64,000 nucleotides of DNA from Salinimicrobium sp035607535 (GTDB lineage: Bacteria > Bacteroidota > Bacteroidia > Flavobacteriales > Flavobacteriaceae): assembly GCF_035607535.1 (NCBI RefSeq), contig NZ_JAYDZX010000010.1, positions 62,001 to 126,000 on the forward strand. The letters are read 5' to 3'. The position numbers and the translations under genes are program-made. Shown one piece after another: positions 15,097 to 23,229 of the stretch. The notes beneath the pieces were generated by a model. It saw nothing but the letters and a program-made list of their open reading frames with translations. It ran no database searches and was not told the origin of the DNA. Every line of letters begins with the position of its first letter. Position 1 is the first letter of the stretch.

Positions 15097-16152
15097 TCAG
15101 GTTACGCTGCCCTGGCAACTGCTGCCCGCCCCGGCAGTACAGCCGTAGCAGTGTTGGGAGATACAGATCTCTCTGTCCTGAAGCAGTTGAGGTTGAAAAT
15201 CTCTTAAATGCTGCACCTGCGAGTTTACTTTCATTCCCAGCATCTGGTTAAAGTCACAGTCATACAGCCAGCCGTCCCAGCCTACCGAGAGCGTATTTTT
15301 ACACATCACATTTTCCACGGCAGCGGGATTATATGCATCCACCAGGGCGGTCATGTAATCTTCGTAATTTTCGGAAGCAATGAGGTATTCCAAGAAGCGG
15401 CTAATGGGCAGGTTCGTAATGCAAAAGAGTTCATTAAACTCAATATCGAAATCTGCTTTTAATGCCTTTTTAAAATCCTGCTCCAGCGCCTGCTGGTTTG
15501 TGGGTAAAAATGCTCCTGCAGGATTGTATACCAGGTCCAGTTTTAAACCTGTGCCTTCGCGGCCATAACCTGCAGCATTGAGCATCTTGAGCGCTTCAAT
15601 GGACTTGTCAAATACTCCGCTGCCGCGCTGCCTGTCGGTCTTCTCCCTTTTGTAAAAGGGCAGGGAAGAGACCACATGAATGTTGTGTTTTTTGAAGAAC
15701 TGTGGCAGGTCATGGTATTTCTTGTTGGCAACAATGATCGTAAGATTCGATCTCACAATAAAATCCCTGATCCCTGCTTTAGCTGCTTCTTCGACGAACC
15801 AGCGAAAATTCGGGTTCATTTCGGGAGCTCCTCCCGTGAGATCCAGGGTGTGTGCACCCGAATCTTTTATAACCTGCAGGCAAAATTCCATGGTCTCACG
15901 GGTCATGATCTCCTTACGATCAGGTCCCGCATCCACGTGGCAATGTGCACACACCTGGTTGCACATGTAGCCCAGGTTGAGCTGCAGGATCTCCAGCTTT
16001 TTAGGCTTTAGAGGATGCTCTGCAGTCTGCGCCACCTTTTCCCGAAACAGCGGTAGTTCTCCCTCTCCAAAGATTCCGTTGCTAAGGAACTTTAGCTGTT
16101 CCTGAGGGTCGGAGAGCGTATTTTTTCTGGCTTGTAGGGATTTTGTGGGCAT
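15097..16152 (-). CDS. arsS: Arsenosugar biosynthesis radical SAM protein ArsS
   Basis: A 351-aa radical SAM enzyme with the cluster motif C64-x3-C68-x2-C71 (CNQVCAHC), LTGGAPEMN for SAM binding, and a Cys-rich C-terminus (HCYGCTAGAGSSC) typical of ArsS/DUF3641 proteins. ArsS from other bacteria joins a 5'-deoxyadenosyl group to dimethylarsenic, giving the precursor of arsenosugars. The TIGR04282 transferase follows directly and the CMD/peroxidase-like partner is upstream. No ArsM methyltransferase is in the window, so dimethylarsenic would have to come from elsewhere. Confidence 0.9.
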   Translation of the reverse strand: MPTKSLQARKNTLSDPQEQLKFLSNGIFGEGELPLFREKVAQTAEHPLKPKKLEILQLNLGYMCNQVCAHCHVDAGPDRKEIMTRETMEFCLQVIKDSGAHTLDLTGGAPEMNPNFRWFVEEAAKAGIRDFIVRSNLTIIVANKKYHDLPQFFKKHNIHVVSSLPFYKREKTDRQRGSGVFDKSIEALKMLNAAGYGREGTGLKLDLVYNPAGAFLPTNQQALEQDFKKALKADFDIEFNELFCITNLPISRFLEYLIASENYEDYMTALVDAYNPAAVENVMCKNTLSVGWDGWLYDCDFNQMLGMKVNSQVQHLRDFQPQLLQDREICISQHCYGCTAGAGSSCQGSVT

Positions 16153-16260
16153 GGATTATACTTAATGGGTTGTGTAGGCTGTGGAGCCTATCGGTCTATA
16201 GGTCTTTCTGAGCAGTTGCGTGCATCGGCTTTACGATGGTAGATCCAGCTTTGCAGCAGG

Positions 16261-16501
16261 ATGAGCGACTTCTACGTCAGCTGTTCCGGCTTCCCTGGAT
16301 CTGAGATCCCTCATTTTCAATTCGGGATAAGCGACTCCTACGTCAGGACTCCGTCCTTCCTTGGATCTGAGATCCCTCATTTTCAATTCGGGATAAGCGA
16401 CTCCTACGTCAGCTGTTCTGGCTTCCCTGGATCTGAGATCCCTCATTTTCAATTCGGGATAAGCGACTCCTACGTCAGGACTCCGTCCTTCCTTGGATCT
16501 G
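16261..16501. repeat. 66-bp tandem repeat (about 3.7 copies, alternating A and B types)
   Basis: Units starting TTCGGGATAA begin at 16321, 16387 and 16453, exactly 66 bp apart; a partial unit precedes them from 16261. Each holds GGATCTGAGATCC, a 13-bp palindrome. After CGTCAG, copies at 16321 and 16453 read GACTCCGTCCTTCCTT while the other two read CTGTTC(T/C)GGCTTCCCT, so the array looks like a duplicated 132-bp dimer. It ends one base before the stop codon of the CMD-like gene and fills most of the gap to arsS. Because 66 is a multiple of three, frames stay open on both strands; I do not regard these as genes. Confidence 0.9.
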
Positions 16502-16502
16502 C

Positions 16503-16838
16503 TTACATTGCCAACTTATTATACTTGTTCATCATCTGGACTCCGTGTACCAGGGTGGCGCCGCCTTTTATGGCTGCACCAACATGCACGGCTTCCATCA
16601 TTTCTTCTTTTTCTATTCCCCGTTCCAGGCCATCTTTCGTATAGGCATCAATACAGTAAGGGCATTGTACCACATGGGAAACAGCCAGGGCAATAAGAGA
16701 TTTTTCGCGGGCGGTCAAGGCACCTTCTTCAAACACCTTGTTGTAATATTCAAAGAATTTGGTTCCCAACTCCTCATCCCATTCCGAGATGTTTCCAAAC
16801 TTCTTGAGATCGGCGGGGTCGTAATATGTTTTGGACAT
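16503..16838 (-). CDS. Carboxymuconolactone decarboxylase-family, arsenosugar-associated peroxidase-like protein
   Basis: A 111-aa AhpD/CMD-fold protein. C59 and C62 in the CPYC motif plus H85 in EAVHVGAA form the usual redox triad. NCBI-style families place such proteins beside ArsS as arsenosugar biosynthesis-associated peroxidase-like proteins. It would be the first gene of the ars-type set on this strand, with 350 bp, mostly tandem repeat, between its stop and arsS. A thiol peroxidase or disulfide reductase role is likely; its direct involvement in arsenic chemistry is unproven. Confidence 0.85.
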   Translation of the reverse strand: MSKTYYDPADLKKFGNISEWDEELGTKFFEYYNKVFEEGALTAREKSLIALAVSHVVQCPYCIDAYTKDGLERGIEKEEMMEAVHVGAAIKGGATLVHGVQMMNKYNKLAM

Positions 16839-16909
16839 AAATTTATTTTTGGAGCCCTAAGATAAGAAGTGCCTCAGAAACAAAGGAGGATTAAAAAATA
16901 AAAGCTCTC

Positions 16910-16924
16910 AAAAATGACATTTTT
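16910..16924. repeat. Palindrome AAAAATG-A-CATTTTT (intergenic copy)
   Basis: A perfect 7-1-7 inverted repeat between the small membrane protein gene and the CMD-like gene. With flanking CTCT/AGAG it could form a longer hairpin and so might serve as a terminator for the 62-codon gene or a leader element. Two more perfect copies (8639-8653, 51088-51102) lie within genes. Confidence 0.7.
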
Positions 16925-16932
16925 AGAGGCTG

Positions 16933-17121
16933 TTACGCAAAGATGTCCGAAAAGAACAGCAAGCCAAACACTACAATGGCAATGATCACAATTATTGCGA
17001 TCAAGCCAAGGTTGCCGCCGGTTTTTTCCTCGGTGGACTGGTTGACGTGATATTTTTTATCGGTCTTCTTGTTCTCTACAGGTGTAGATTTCTTGTTCTC
17101 GGTTCTGTCGTTCATTTCCAT
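16933..17121 (-). CDS. Small single-pass membrane protein, unknown function
   Basis: A 62-aa protein: a charged, Lys/Glu/Asn-rich N-terminal half and one C-terminal hydrophobic segment (LGLIAIIVIIAIVVFGLLFF). The ATG start, hydrophobic segment of TM length and absence of a competing gene on either strand support it as real. It lies between the CMD-like gene and the sulfotransferase, same strand. I recognise no family. Confidence 0.6.
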   Translation of the reverse strand: MEMNDRTENKKSTPVENKKTDKKYHVNQSTEEKTGGNLGLIAIIVIIAIVVFGLLFFSDIFA

Positions 17122-17221
17122 GATAAAGACTTTAGAATTATAATTTACAAAAATGCCCTTAGAAACTACCTTTTTGGATCTGCATTGGCTTCAGAATTAT
17201 GAAAAGTTTAAAGAATCGTTT

Positions 17222-18115
17222 TCAGTAAAGCTGTTGCCAATTGATCTTCTCGAGAATTTGTTGTAGCTCCTGCTTCGGAATATCTCCGGGAATTGCAGGA
17301 AGCTTGTTTCCTTCTCCCGGGGTGAGCGGGTAACCAAAAATTCGCAATAAAGCCCCTGCTTTAATTGAAGCTTTTTCAATTTGATCTATTGAAAGTTGAT
17401 CTACCCATTTCCTGCTTTTGCCTTTATTTAAGTGCCGCGGACTTTCCTCCTTCATGCTGGAGAAGCTTACTTGTTCTTCTATTTGCTTTTGTTCCTCTTC
17501 CGGCATTTCCAGGTCCAGGTATTGTAGAAGTGACCTATATTCCTTTGGAAAGGATTCCAGTAGATTTTCATAGAAGACAAAATGCAGATCCAGGTCGGCC
17601 GAATGTAACAGGTAATTTCCGTAGAACCAAACCCATTGGTCAAGAAGCCGCTCATATTCCCCTGTCAGAAATTCCTCTACCGAGCTATAGGCCAGGGGAT
17701 AGTGTTCCTTCATATAAGGAGTAAAGGCAAATTTTGCTGCCGAAAGCGCCACGTCCCGCGGGTCGCGAACTATACATACCTTCTTGTCAAAAAGGGCAAA
17801 AACTTCGGCTGTTCTGGTGCACCAGGTGGAATGGGTCCAGGCCAGAGTAGCATTTTTAGAATACTCCCGAAGGTCGGGCACCGGTTCTTTCAGCAGGGAA
17901 CTCACTCTGTAGAACACCCCTTCCTCCTCAATGTCCATCATATCGGTGCCGGCCTGGGCTTTAAAGCTTAGCTTTTGTTCTTTCAGGTTTTTGTATTCCG
18001 GTCGTTGCCTTATAAAATAGCTGATCTTTCGGCCCTTCTGCTGAAGTGTCTTTTTTAAGATCGTATTGAGCCAGAAGCTGCCCGATTTTGGAGCACTTAT
18101 TTGAAGAATATTCAT
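17222..18115 (-). CDS. Sulfotransferase domain protein
   Basis: A 297-aa PAPS-dependent sulfotransferase-type protein. The N-terminal phosphosulfate loop is APKSGSFWL (residues 8-16) and the 3'-phosphate-binding strand is VCIVRDPRDVALS. GKSRKWVD near the C-terminus matches the third PAPS-contact region. I start it at the ATG at 18113-18115 because the strand-loop-helix begins immediately (MNILQISAPKSGS); a start 23 codons earlier adds a stretch with no counterpart. The acceptor is unknown. Sulfated arsenosugars exist in algae, and the gene lies near the ars-type set, but this link is speculation. Confidence 0.78.
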   Translation of the reverse strand: MNILQISAPKSGSFWLNTILKKTLQQKGRKISYFIRQRPEYKNLKEQKLSFKAQAGTDMMDIEEEGVFYRVSSLLKEPVPDLREYSKNATLAWTHSTWCTRTAEVFALFDKKVCIVRDPRDVALSAAKFAFTPYMKEHYPLAYSSVEEFLTGEYERLLDQWVWFYGNYLLHSADLDLHFVFYENLLESFPKEYRSLLQYLDLEMPEEEQKQIEEQVSFSSMKEESPRHLNKGKSRKWVDQLSIDQIEKASIKAGALLRIFGYPLTPGEGNKLPAIPGDIPKQELQQILEKINWQQLY

Positions 18116-18328
18116 TTTTTGCTGTTTTCCGGAGAAATTAAGGATTTCTGTCAAAAGAGGAAGGGCCCCTAATGTTAGCAGCATCCTAAAGTTTGTTGCG
18201 GCTGCATAAAGTAAAGTTAAATACTTTGGTCAAAGTGCTGCTTTATCTAACTTTAATCAGCAGCAAATCAGGTAAATATGACTATTTCCCAAGCTGCACA
18301 CGCTATTTAAAAAGAAAAACTTACCAGT

Positions 18329-19480
18329 ATGTTAGCAATGAATTACCGCGGTCCTTTCAGGATCCGTGCAGACCGTGACCGTCCTTTCCCGGAAATTGAA
18401 CATCCCGAAGATGCTATTGTAAAGGTTATAAGATCCTGTATTTGCGGATCGGACCTTCACCTGTACCATGGCCTGGTGCCCGATACCAGGGTTGGTTCCA
18501 CCTTTGGCCATGAGTTCATAGGAGAAATTGTGGATGTAGGATCACAGGTGACCGAAGTAAAAGTAGGAGATAAGGTCATGGTGCCATTTAATATTGCCTG
18601 CGGAAAATGTGCTTTTTGCAAGCAGGAAATGTATGGCATGTGCCACGAGGCCAATCCACAATCCACGGCCGCAGGAGGTATTTTTGGATACTCCCATACT
18701 ACGGGAGGCTACCACGGCGGGCAGGCCGAATATGTGAGGGTTCCCTACGCCAATGTTGGACCAACGGTAATCCCCGACTGGATGGATCCCGATGATGCCG
18801 TCTTGCTTACAGATGTAGTACCAACCGGCTACCAGGCTGCCGAAATGGGTGGAATACAGGAGGGAGACACGGTAGTTGTGTTTGGAGCCGGACCAATAGG
18901 AATAATGGCTGCAAAAAGCGCCTGGCTCTTTGGGGCGGGCAGAGTAATTGTGATCGACAAGCTGGATTACCGCCTGGAATTCGTCAAGAACTTTGCTCAA
19001 TGTGAAGTCTACAACTTTACAGCTCTTGAAGATCCGGTTGTCTTTATCAAGAAGATCACCGATTCCCTTGGAGCCGATGTGTGTATAGACGCGGTTGGGG
19101 CCGAGGCAGCGGGAGACACCATGAACACCATGCTGGGAAGAAAATTACTTATGCAGGGTGGTTCAACTACTGCATTGCACTGGGCAATAAATTCGGTTAA
19201 AAAAGGCGGAATAGTTTCCATAGTGGGAGTCTACGGACCTATTGATGCCCTGGTGCCGATAGGAAACGTGGTGAATAAAGGTATTACGATCAGGGCAGGT
19301 CAATGTTCAGTAAAGAGATTGCTGCCCAAGATGATAGAGCATGTAAAGTCGGGTAACATCAAGCCGAAGGAAATGATCACACATAGGATCCCGCTGGAAG
19401 AGGTGGCTGAGGGATATCACATCTTCAGCAAGAAACTGGACAATTGTATAAAAACAGTTCTTATTCCGCCAACGGCTTAA
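18329..19480 (+). CDS. Zinc-dependent alcohol dehydrogenase (formaldehyde dehydrogenase-like MDR)
   Basis: A 383-aa medium-chain dehydrogenase/reductase. Catalytic Zn ligands: C39 (CICGSD) and H61-E62 (FGHE). Structural Zn: C91, C94, C97 and C105. The NAD-binding motif is VVFGAGPIGIMAA. Length and the segment after the Rossmann motif resemble glutathione-independent formaldehyde dehydrogenase-like ADHs rather than short ethanol dehydrogenases. A 30-bp gap links it to the unknown gene downstream. The intergenic region ahead of it has an 8-bp inverted repeat, TAAAGTTA (18212-18219) and TAACTTTA (18248-18255), of unknown meaning. Substrate undetermined. Confidence 0.88.
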   Translation: MLAMNYRGPFRIRADRDRPFPEIEHPEDAIVKVIRSCICGSDLHLYHGLVPDTRVGSTFGHEFIGEIVDVGSQVTEVKVGDKVMVPFNIACGKCAFCKQEMYGMCHEANPQSTAAGGIFGYSHTTGGYHGGQAEYVRVPYANVGPTVIPDWMDPDDAVLLTDVVPTGYQAAEMGGIQEGDTVVVFGAGPIGIMAAKSAWLFGAGRVIVIDKLDYRLEFVKNFAQCEVYNFTALEDPVVFIKKITDSLGADVCIDAVGAEAAGDTMNTMLGRKLLMQGGSTTALHWAINSVKKGGIVSIVGVYGPIDALVPIGNVVNKGITIRAGQCSVKRLLPKMIEHVKSGNIKPKEMITHRIPLEEVAEGYHIFSKKLDNCIKTVLIPPTA

Positions 19481-19509
19481 ATGAATTATAAAATTAAAGA
19501 AAGAAGATT

Positions 19510-20031
19510 ATGATCGGAGATCAAACCAAACCCGAGGATTTCAGGAATGAAAGAGGAGGTGACCATAACCATATAAAAGGATGGGGAGTAGACCGTGACC
19601 CGGAGAACGATCCTACTTATCCAATGAAAAAACGCACAGATGAAGAGATCAAAGGCTACAGCTGGGAGCGCCCTGAACAGCAGCCGGTAAATGTTGAGGT
19701 ACTTCGTTCGGTAGAGCGGCCGAATATTCCGGCGGTTTTTGGGAACACCCTGCCGCCAAAAGGTTTGAGCGGTGCCTTGCGCAGGTTCGCCTTCAAGTAT
19801 AGTGAATCGAGCTATGGGCGATGGCTCCCACTGGTGATGGCAGATAGAGTAGGAGAAATAGAAGGAATCCTGGAGGACCTCAAAAAGGGACATGTTCCCA
19901 ATCTCTTTGCCGAGCACGGACTAAATTCTGAGTGGAAATACAACCGGAAAAAGTTCGTGTTGAAATCGGCCGTCACTGCAGCTGCCCTGGCAGGAGTAGT
20001 ACTTTTCCTTACCCGGGATAAGGATGAATAG
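19510..20031 (+). CDS. Conserved-looking protein with C-terminal membrane anchor, unknown function
   Basis: A 173-aa protein not assigned to a family. The first 80 residues are polar and rich in Asp, Glu, Arg and Pro (HNHIKGWGVDRDPENDP, then RPEQQPVNVEVLRSVERP). A central part has SSYGRWLPLVMADRVGEIEG. The end is a hydrophobic helix (SAVTAAALAGVVLFLT) followed by RDKDE. It probably is tail-anchored with most of the protein in the cytoplasm. Placed 30 bp after the alcohol dehydrogenase on the same strand, so it may be a partner of that enzyme. Confidence 0.7.
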   Translation: MIGDQTKPEDFRNERGGDHNHIKGWGVDRDPENDPTYPMKKRTDEEIKGYSWERPEQQPVNVEVLRSVERPNIPAVFGNTLPPKGLSGALRRFAFKYSESSYGRWLPLVMADRVGEIEGILEDLKKGHVPNLFAEHGLNSEWKYNRKKFVLKSAVTAAALAGVVLFLTRDKDE

Positions 20032-20033
20032 AA

Positions 20034-21110
20034 TTATTTGCTTACGGGAAGCAAAGGGAGTTGCACGAGCAGTCCATTCTCCCTTTGTTCAACTTTAATT
20101 TTTCTTTCTGTAAACACCCGGTAAGTTTCTGTAAGGTGATTTACAAGCAAGGAGACTTTTTCAGGATAAGGGGCAGGGCCGGAAATGTTTATAAAATCCG
20201 AACCAGTCGATATTTTGATCTTAGGAGGTACTTGGGTTCCACCTTTGGCGGAGTCGACAAAACATTCTGTCAGTTTGTATAATGAACCTGGGGGAAGCTG
20301 ATAATTCCCGTAGGACTCTACAATGTCATATTCGAAAGAAATTTCTTTTCCCGGCCTCACCTGTAGCAGTTCGTCATAAGCCTTTACCAGGTCGAGTTCG
20401 GTTTGCAGTGGCACGAGCTGTTCCTTATGGTCCAGCAGCATTCTGTAGAGGGTGGATAAACGGCTCACCAGTTCTACTGATCTTTCTTCATCTTGGTACA
20501 TTAGGTCATCAAGAGCATCAAGGCTTTTAAACAGGAATTTTGGATTTACCTGATTCTTAAGCGTTCGAAGCTGCCATTCCATATATTCTTCCTGAATTCT
20601 GGCATTATTGAGATGTTGTGCTACCAAATTCTTTTTTATTCTTTCCCGCTCAACAAAATAATAGATGAAAAGAGCGAGGATGGCGTGTAATATGATATTC
20701 TGCCGTACAGAATTCCAGTCAAAAGCCAGGTTGACCTTTTCGGTGCGGGCATTTATCATGATGATAATGATCCATAGTGGAAGTAACTTCATTACAATGG
20801 TCAATAAAGTAGTCCCCACGACTACCACCGTTCCTTCAATAAGATTTACATACAAGGATTTTAAGTTACCGAAGAGTGGGGAATGAAAGACACGGGAAAT
20901 TTTAGGGTAGATCCAAAAGAGGGAGAGAAAGTAGAAAAAAGTAAAAAACAGCTCCAGACCTAACGTAAAGTCATAACTCCTCAAAAGCTCTCCGTATTTT
21001 ACATATACAAACAAGGCTTCTGACGCAATAGTGATAAGAAAAGACACCAGGATCCTGTTCTTCCAGATTTCTCCTTTAGGGTTTTTTAGTTTTGTCTCTA
21101 CTGCTTCCAT
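20034..21110 (-). CDS. Degenerate LytS-type sensor protein (pseudo-histidine kinase)
   Basis: A 358-aa paralogue of the intact kinase encoded at 21872-23005: four or so N-terminal TM segments, YYFVERERIKKNL, then the His_kinase region. The phospho-acceptor motif NPHFLFN is changed to NPKFLFK, with K191 in place of His. The N-box (LLENAIKHN in the paralogue) reads LTECFVDSAKG, and the G-box TGLKN is absent. It therefore should neither bind ATP nor autophosphorylate. The reading frame is intact, so it is not an obvious pseudogene; it may act as a regulatory partner that heterodimerises with the active kinase. It follows the response regulator by 19 bp. Confidence 0.85.
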   Translation of the reverse strand: MEAVETKLKNPKGEIWKNRILVSFLITIASEALFVYVKYGELLRSYDFTLGLELFFTFFYFLSLFWIYPKISRVFHSPLFGNLKSLYVNLIEGTVVVVGTTLLTIVMKLLPLWIIIIMINARTEKVNLAFDWNSVRQNIILHAILALFIYYFVERERIKKNLVAQHLNNARIQEEYMEWQLRTLKNQVNPKFLFKSLDALDDLMYQDEERSVELVSRLSTLYRMLLDHKEQLVPLQTELDLVKAYDELLQVRPGKEISFEYDIVESYGNYQLPPGSLYKLTECFVDSAKGGTQVPPKIKISTGSDFINISGPAPYPEKVSLLVNHLTETYRVFTERKIKVEQRENGLLVQLPLLPVSK

Positions 21111-21129
21111 TAGGAGTGTTTAACCATTT

Positions 21130-21891
21130 TTAAAGATCCAGCCATTGTTTAAAAGCCGAAGCTTTACTGCTGCTAATTATTTGTTCCGCCACCAAAGGTG
21201 GATCTAAGGTGAGGTGCAGTCTGCCCTTAAAATAAGGGCTTACTTCGCTCACTGCTTTTATATTTGTGATCAACTGCCGGTTTACCCTGAAAAATTTCTT
21301 TGCCTCCAGTTGATCATCTAATTGATCCAGGGTATAGTTGACAACATATCTCTTTCCCTCAAAGGTGTACAACAAGACCACACCTTCTTCGGCTAAAAAA
21401 TAGGCGACTTCATTGCTGGGAATTGTTTTTATGGTTTGACCAGATTTTACCATAAAGCGCGATTTCACTTCCTCTTCTTTGGAGGAAGTCTGGAGTAGAT
21501 TGCGCAGGTTTTCTACACCCAGGGAGATCTCATCCTTTTGAAGTTCCTCATACTTCTTTATAGCCTTGGCGATTTCCTCTTTCTTCAAAGGCTTTAGGAG
21601 GTAGTCTATGCTGTTTACTTTAATGGCTTCAATAGCATATTCATTGTATGCGGTAGTGAAGATGACGGGAGTCTTGATCTCGATTTGTTTAAAGATCTCG
21701 AAACTGCTTCCATCAGAAAGATGTATGTCGCAAAAGATAAGATCTGGCTGTGAATGCAGATTGAAATATTCTACCGCCTCTTCAATAGATTCCAGTCGGT
21801 CCATGACCTGCGTTTCTGGCCTGAGATCAAGCACTATCTTTTCCAGGGCATCGGCTGCAAAGGCTTCGTCTTCAATGATTACTACTTTCAT
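21130..21891 (-). CDS. LytTR-family response regulator
   Basis: A 253-aa two-domain regulator. The receiver has the acidic pair E7-D8, phospho-acceptor D55 (LIFCD), the conserved T of FTTAYNEYAIEA and the K of LLKPLKKEE. The C-terminal LytTR DNA-binding domain has FFRVNRQLITNI and ISSSKASAFKQWL. LytTR proteins bind pairs of direct repeats about two helical turns apart; repeats with exactly this spacing stand before both neighbouring receptor genes. The gene overlaps the end of the intact kinase by 20 bp. Confidence 0.93.
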   Translation of the reverse strand: MKVVIIEDEAFAADALEKIVLDLRPETQVMDRLESIEEAVEYFNLHSQPDLIFCDIHLSDGSSFEIFKQIEIKTPVIFTTAYNEYAIEAIKVNSIDYLLKPLKKEEIAKAIKKYEELQKDEISLGVENLRNLLQTSSKEEEVKSRFMVKSGQTIKTIPSNEVAYFLAEEGVVLLYTFEGKRYVVNYTLDQLDDQLEAKKFFRVNRQLITNIKAVSEVSPYFKGRLHLTLDPPLVAEQIISSSKASAFKQWLDL

Positions 21892-23005
21892 GAGTCTTCA
21901 ATAATGGCAATTTAACTATGAATTTTTCTTTGGTCTTGTCGATTTTCACCTCTTCGCTGCTTAAGTAACGATACCTGCTACTTATATTCTTTAGTCCGGT
22001 CTTTGTAGAATAGATGTGCTCCTTTCTGGGCTGCAGGTTGTTTTGCACCACGAGATAGTTTTCTTCGGTAAAGATCTTCACAAACAGAGGCTTCTTTTTG
22101 GTAGAACCATTGTGCTTGATCGCATTTTCCAACAGCATTTGCAGAGCTCCCGGGGGAACCAGAAGTCCCGGAGGTTGAGGTGATATTTCCTCCTCGAAAA
22201 CAATAGAGTTTCCAAAACGCGTTTTGAGCAGATAAATATACGACCTGGCAGTTTCGAGTTCTTGGTCCAGTGGGATGAGCTGCTGTTCACCATGTTTTAA
22301 TAAGGACCTGTAAAGATCGGCCAGCTTGTTCTTGAAGGTTAACGCCTTTTTCTTGTCCTGCTGAATGAGAGAACCCAGAACATTGAGACTGTTAAACAGG
22401 AAATGGGGATTTATCTGGCTTTTCAGCCCTTCTAACTGGGCTTCAAAATTCTCTTTTTGAAGTCTTGCAGAATTCAGCATTTCCTGCTGAAGTTCTTTTT
22501 TTGTCCGTTCCCGTTCTACGAAATAATAAAAGAAAAGGGAAACCACCACGCTCACCATAACTGCCGTTCTTACCCGTACGGGAACGAAAATTTCCTCACC
22601 AAGGACGAACAGGAGTGGAAGGAAATTCAGCAAAAAGGTTAAAAATATCGTTACAACAATTACAATAAATACCTCCAGAATGGCCTTTTTTGGAGCACCA
22701 GTTCTTTCGAATTTCGGAGAAGCAAAAAGCCGGGAGATCTTTTCATGAGAAATGAAAAGAAAGAACAGGAAAAAAAAGACCAGCGGAATCTCGATGAGCA
22801 TCTCCCCCTGGGGAAGTTTAATAGTTCCAAAGTTGAGGTATACCACCAGAGTATATAATATAATAGTGGTAATTGCTGCTATTCCCAGCTTTTCAAGAAT
22901 TACTTGTACCTGGGAGCGGGATCTTTTTGTGGCCTTGCTTTTTTTGATGCGATCGACTTTGGCATAAAAGTAAAAAATTAAAACATTTTCCCTGTTCTTC
23001 TTCAT
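21872..23005 (-). CDS. LytS-type sensor histidine kinase (His_kinase family)
   Basis: A 377-aa membrane sensor with about four N-terminal TM segments (residues 38-165), a short coiled linker (YYFVERERTKKELQQ) and the cytoplasmic kinase. H201 in INPHFLFNSLN is the phospho-acceptor; LLENAIKHNG is the N-box and TGLKNISSRY the G-box. No large extracellular sensor domain is present, so it probably senses through its membrane part. It is first in the minus-strand operon kinase-regulator-pseudokinase and is divergent from the receptor gene. Confidence 0.92.
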   Translation of the reverse strand: MKKNRENVLIFYFYAKVDRIKKSKATKRSRSQVQVILEKLGIAAITTIILYTLVVYLNFGTIKLPQGEMLIEIPLVFFFLFFLFISHEKISRLFASPKFERTGAPKKAILEVFIVIVVTIFLTFLLNFLPLLFVLGEEIFVPVRVRTAVMVSVVVSLFFYYFVERERTKKELQQEMLNSARLQKENFEAQLEGLKSQINPHFLFNSLNVLGSLIQQDKKKALTFKNKLADLYRSLLKHGEQQLIPLDQELETARSYIYLLKTRFGNSIVFEEEISPQPPGLLVPPGALQMLLENAIKHNGSTKKKPLFVKIFTEENYLVVQNNLQPRKEHIYSTKTGLKNISSRYRYLSSEEVKIDKTKEKFIVKLPLLKTHESSNH

Positions 23006-23096
23006 AGGTCGGCTTCTTTAGATTCTGATCGGGTGGGATTCTCGTACTTCTTCTACCCGGCTTTCACCAAAATTCCGCATTTAGAGGAAAACCTGT

Positions 23097-23148
23097 TTCC
23101 ATTTCATTTAGTCTATATTCCATTTCACCTTTAAAATATCCCGCTTCA
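23097..23148. promoter_or_regulatory. Three 21-bp-phased direct repeats upstream of receptor gene 1 (candidate LytTR sites)
   Basis: TTCCATTTCA ends at 23106 and again at 23127; TCCCGCTTCA ends at 23148. The spacing is exactly 21 bp both times. The TTTG of a CACATTTG box starts 39 bp after the last repeat (23187-23190). The same layout precedes the paralogous gene. Position just upstream of the promoter suggests activation. Confidence 0.65.
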
Positions 23149-23229
23149 GCTTTTTTCAATTTCTGTAATGCGGTTATGAACGCACATTTGTGGTGTTAGC
23201 TAGCAAAAATGTCTAACCAAAAACACAAT

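Noticed and set aside
16261..16501. CRISPR array.
   Set aside because: Units are contiguous 66-bp copies without unique spacers, and no cas genes are near.
16231..16644. Overlapping open frames on both strands through the tandem repeat, which would encode repeat proteins.
   Set aside because: They are open only because the unit is 66 bp, a multiple of three; the plus-strand frame runs into the antisense of the CMD-like gene, and neither has a plausible start region.
23209..23229. Upstream ATG as the start of receptor 1.
   Set aside because: The matching position in the paralogue is not an ATG, while ATGATGAAG is shared by both genes.
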